From the NCBI GenBank assembly GCA_964017235.1, contig OZ024938.1, positions 6,935,454-6,999,453 on the forward strand: 64,000 nucleotides of DNA, given 5' to 3'. The stretch is from Sabellastarte sp. h YS-2021 (taxonomy: Eukaryota > Annelida > Polychaeta > Sabellida > Sabellidae). The position numbers and the translations under genes are program-made. The notes below the pieces were generated by a model. It was not told the DNA's origin, made no database searches, and saw only the letters and a program-made list of their open reading frames with translations. Position 1 is the first letter of the stretch. Each line of letters begins with the position of its first letter. Below are positions 63,536 to 64,000 of the stretch, in pieces.

Positions 63536-63689
63536 GTAAGTGATTTATTTTATACTTCTCAAAAAATTAACTTAAGAAAATTCAGCTTATTTTAATTTAA
63601 ACATCTATTATAGTCCTTAATGAGACTGCAGGTTACAACACAAAAGAGCAAATTCCAAAATCAAAATCCAAGACAAGAAAAATGGTCAA

Positions 63690-63800
63690 TACTGCATAGG
63701 ATTAATAATCAGGCTAGTGTAGGTATGCTTTCCGAAACTGGTAAGGCTTAAATTTAGATCTGAAGGAGGCAATAGTAGACTTGTATTTCTTATTCCACCC
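63690..63800 (-). repeat. LINE C-terminal remnant
   Basis: On the - strand STIASFRSKFKPYQFRKAYLH and a stop align with SFRKKLKTYLFEKAYPP of the better LINE copy. Short and diverged. Confidence 0.6.
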
Positions 63801-64000
63801 AATCTGACATTCATGGAATCATGATGAATCCAACTGATAGGTGGGGATCCTACTGCCTGGTGAAATACAAATAACCAAATTCTGAAAAAAAGCCATTCAG
63901 TCCTCATATAATACCTAAGACAAAAAGTACTTGAGGAAAGTCTAAGGTAATACAGGAGGAGACAGAAATCTAACCACGCCAAAGTGTACTTGCATCAGAA

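Noticed and set aside
62910..63406. CRISPR-like array
   Set aside because: Units are direct tandem copies without unique spacers, in a eukaryotic intron; they derive from the exon 22 splice junction.

Overview
The window is eukaryotic, intron-rich, AT-rich animal DNA that is crowded with repeats. The mix of tRNA-derived SINEs, CR1/L2-type LINEs, 5S-derived SINEs, many MITEs and elements with tandem-repeat cores suggests a marine invertebrate, plausibly a mollusc or another lophotrochozoan. The species cannot be fixed from sequence alone.

There is one convincing host gene, on the + strand, running through the whole window and open at both ends. I could join 22 exons (2595-63535) with GT/AG borders and matching intron phases, giving about 974 residues in a single frame. 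The domain order is vWA1 - short Thr/Pro linker - vWA2 - EGF1 - vWA3 - EGF2 - vWA4 - EGF3 - vWA5 (first part only). Every module border I can see is a phase-1 intron, as expected for extracellular modules spread by exon shuffling. All five vWA domains keep a DxSxS metal-site motif. The product is probably a secreted or cell-surface matrix or adhesion protein of matrilin-like architecture. The signal peptide and start lie upstream, and the end lies downstream.

Layout: 1-2594 upstream intron or flank; 2595-19244 vWA1 plus linker; 19873-32521 vWA2, whose first intron (10.3 kb) holds a tRNA SINE, a terminal-inverted-repeat element with a 12-copy 169/170-bp satellite, a broken + strand LINE and a 5'-truncated - strand LINE inserted in a 5S SINE; 33535-33651 EGF1; 34395-41686 vWA3; 46054-46173 EGF2; 49997-55927 vWA4; 59766-59876 EGF3; 61593-63535 start of vWA5.

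The rest is intron. The best surprises are: (i) a 31-bp minisatellite just before the last exon that repeats that exon's own 3' splice site and first codons; (ii) a 5S-rRNA-derived SINE family, one copy split by a LINE with a target-site duplication; (iii) three repeat families built as head - tandem core - tail, one carrying perfect nuclear-receptor DR1 motifs; (iv) a MITE family with 9-bp target duplications and another with perfect 24-bp inverted repeats; and (v) EGF modules with extra or missing cysteines.
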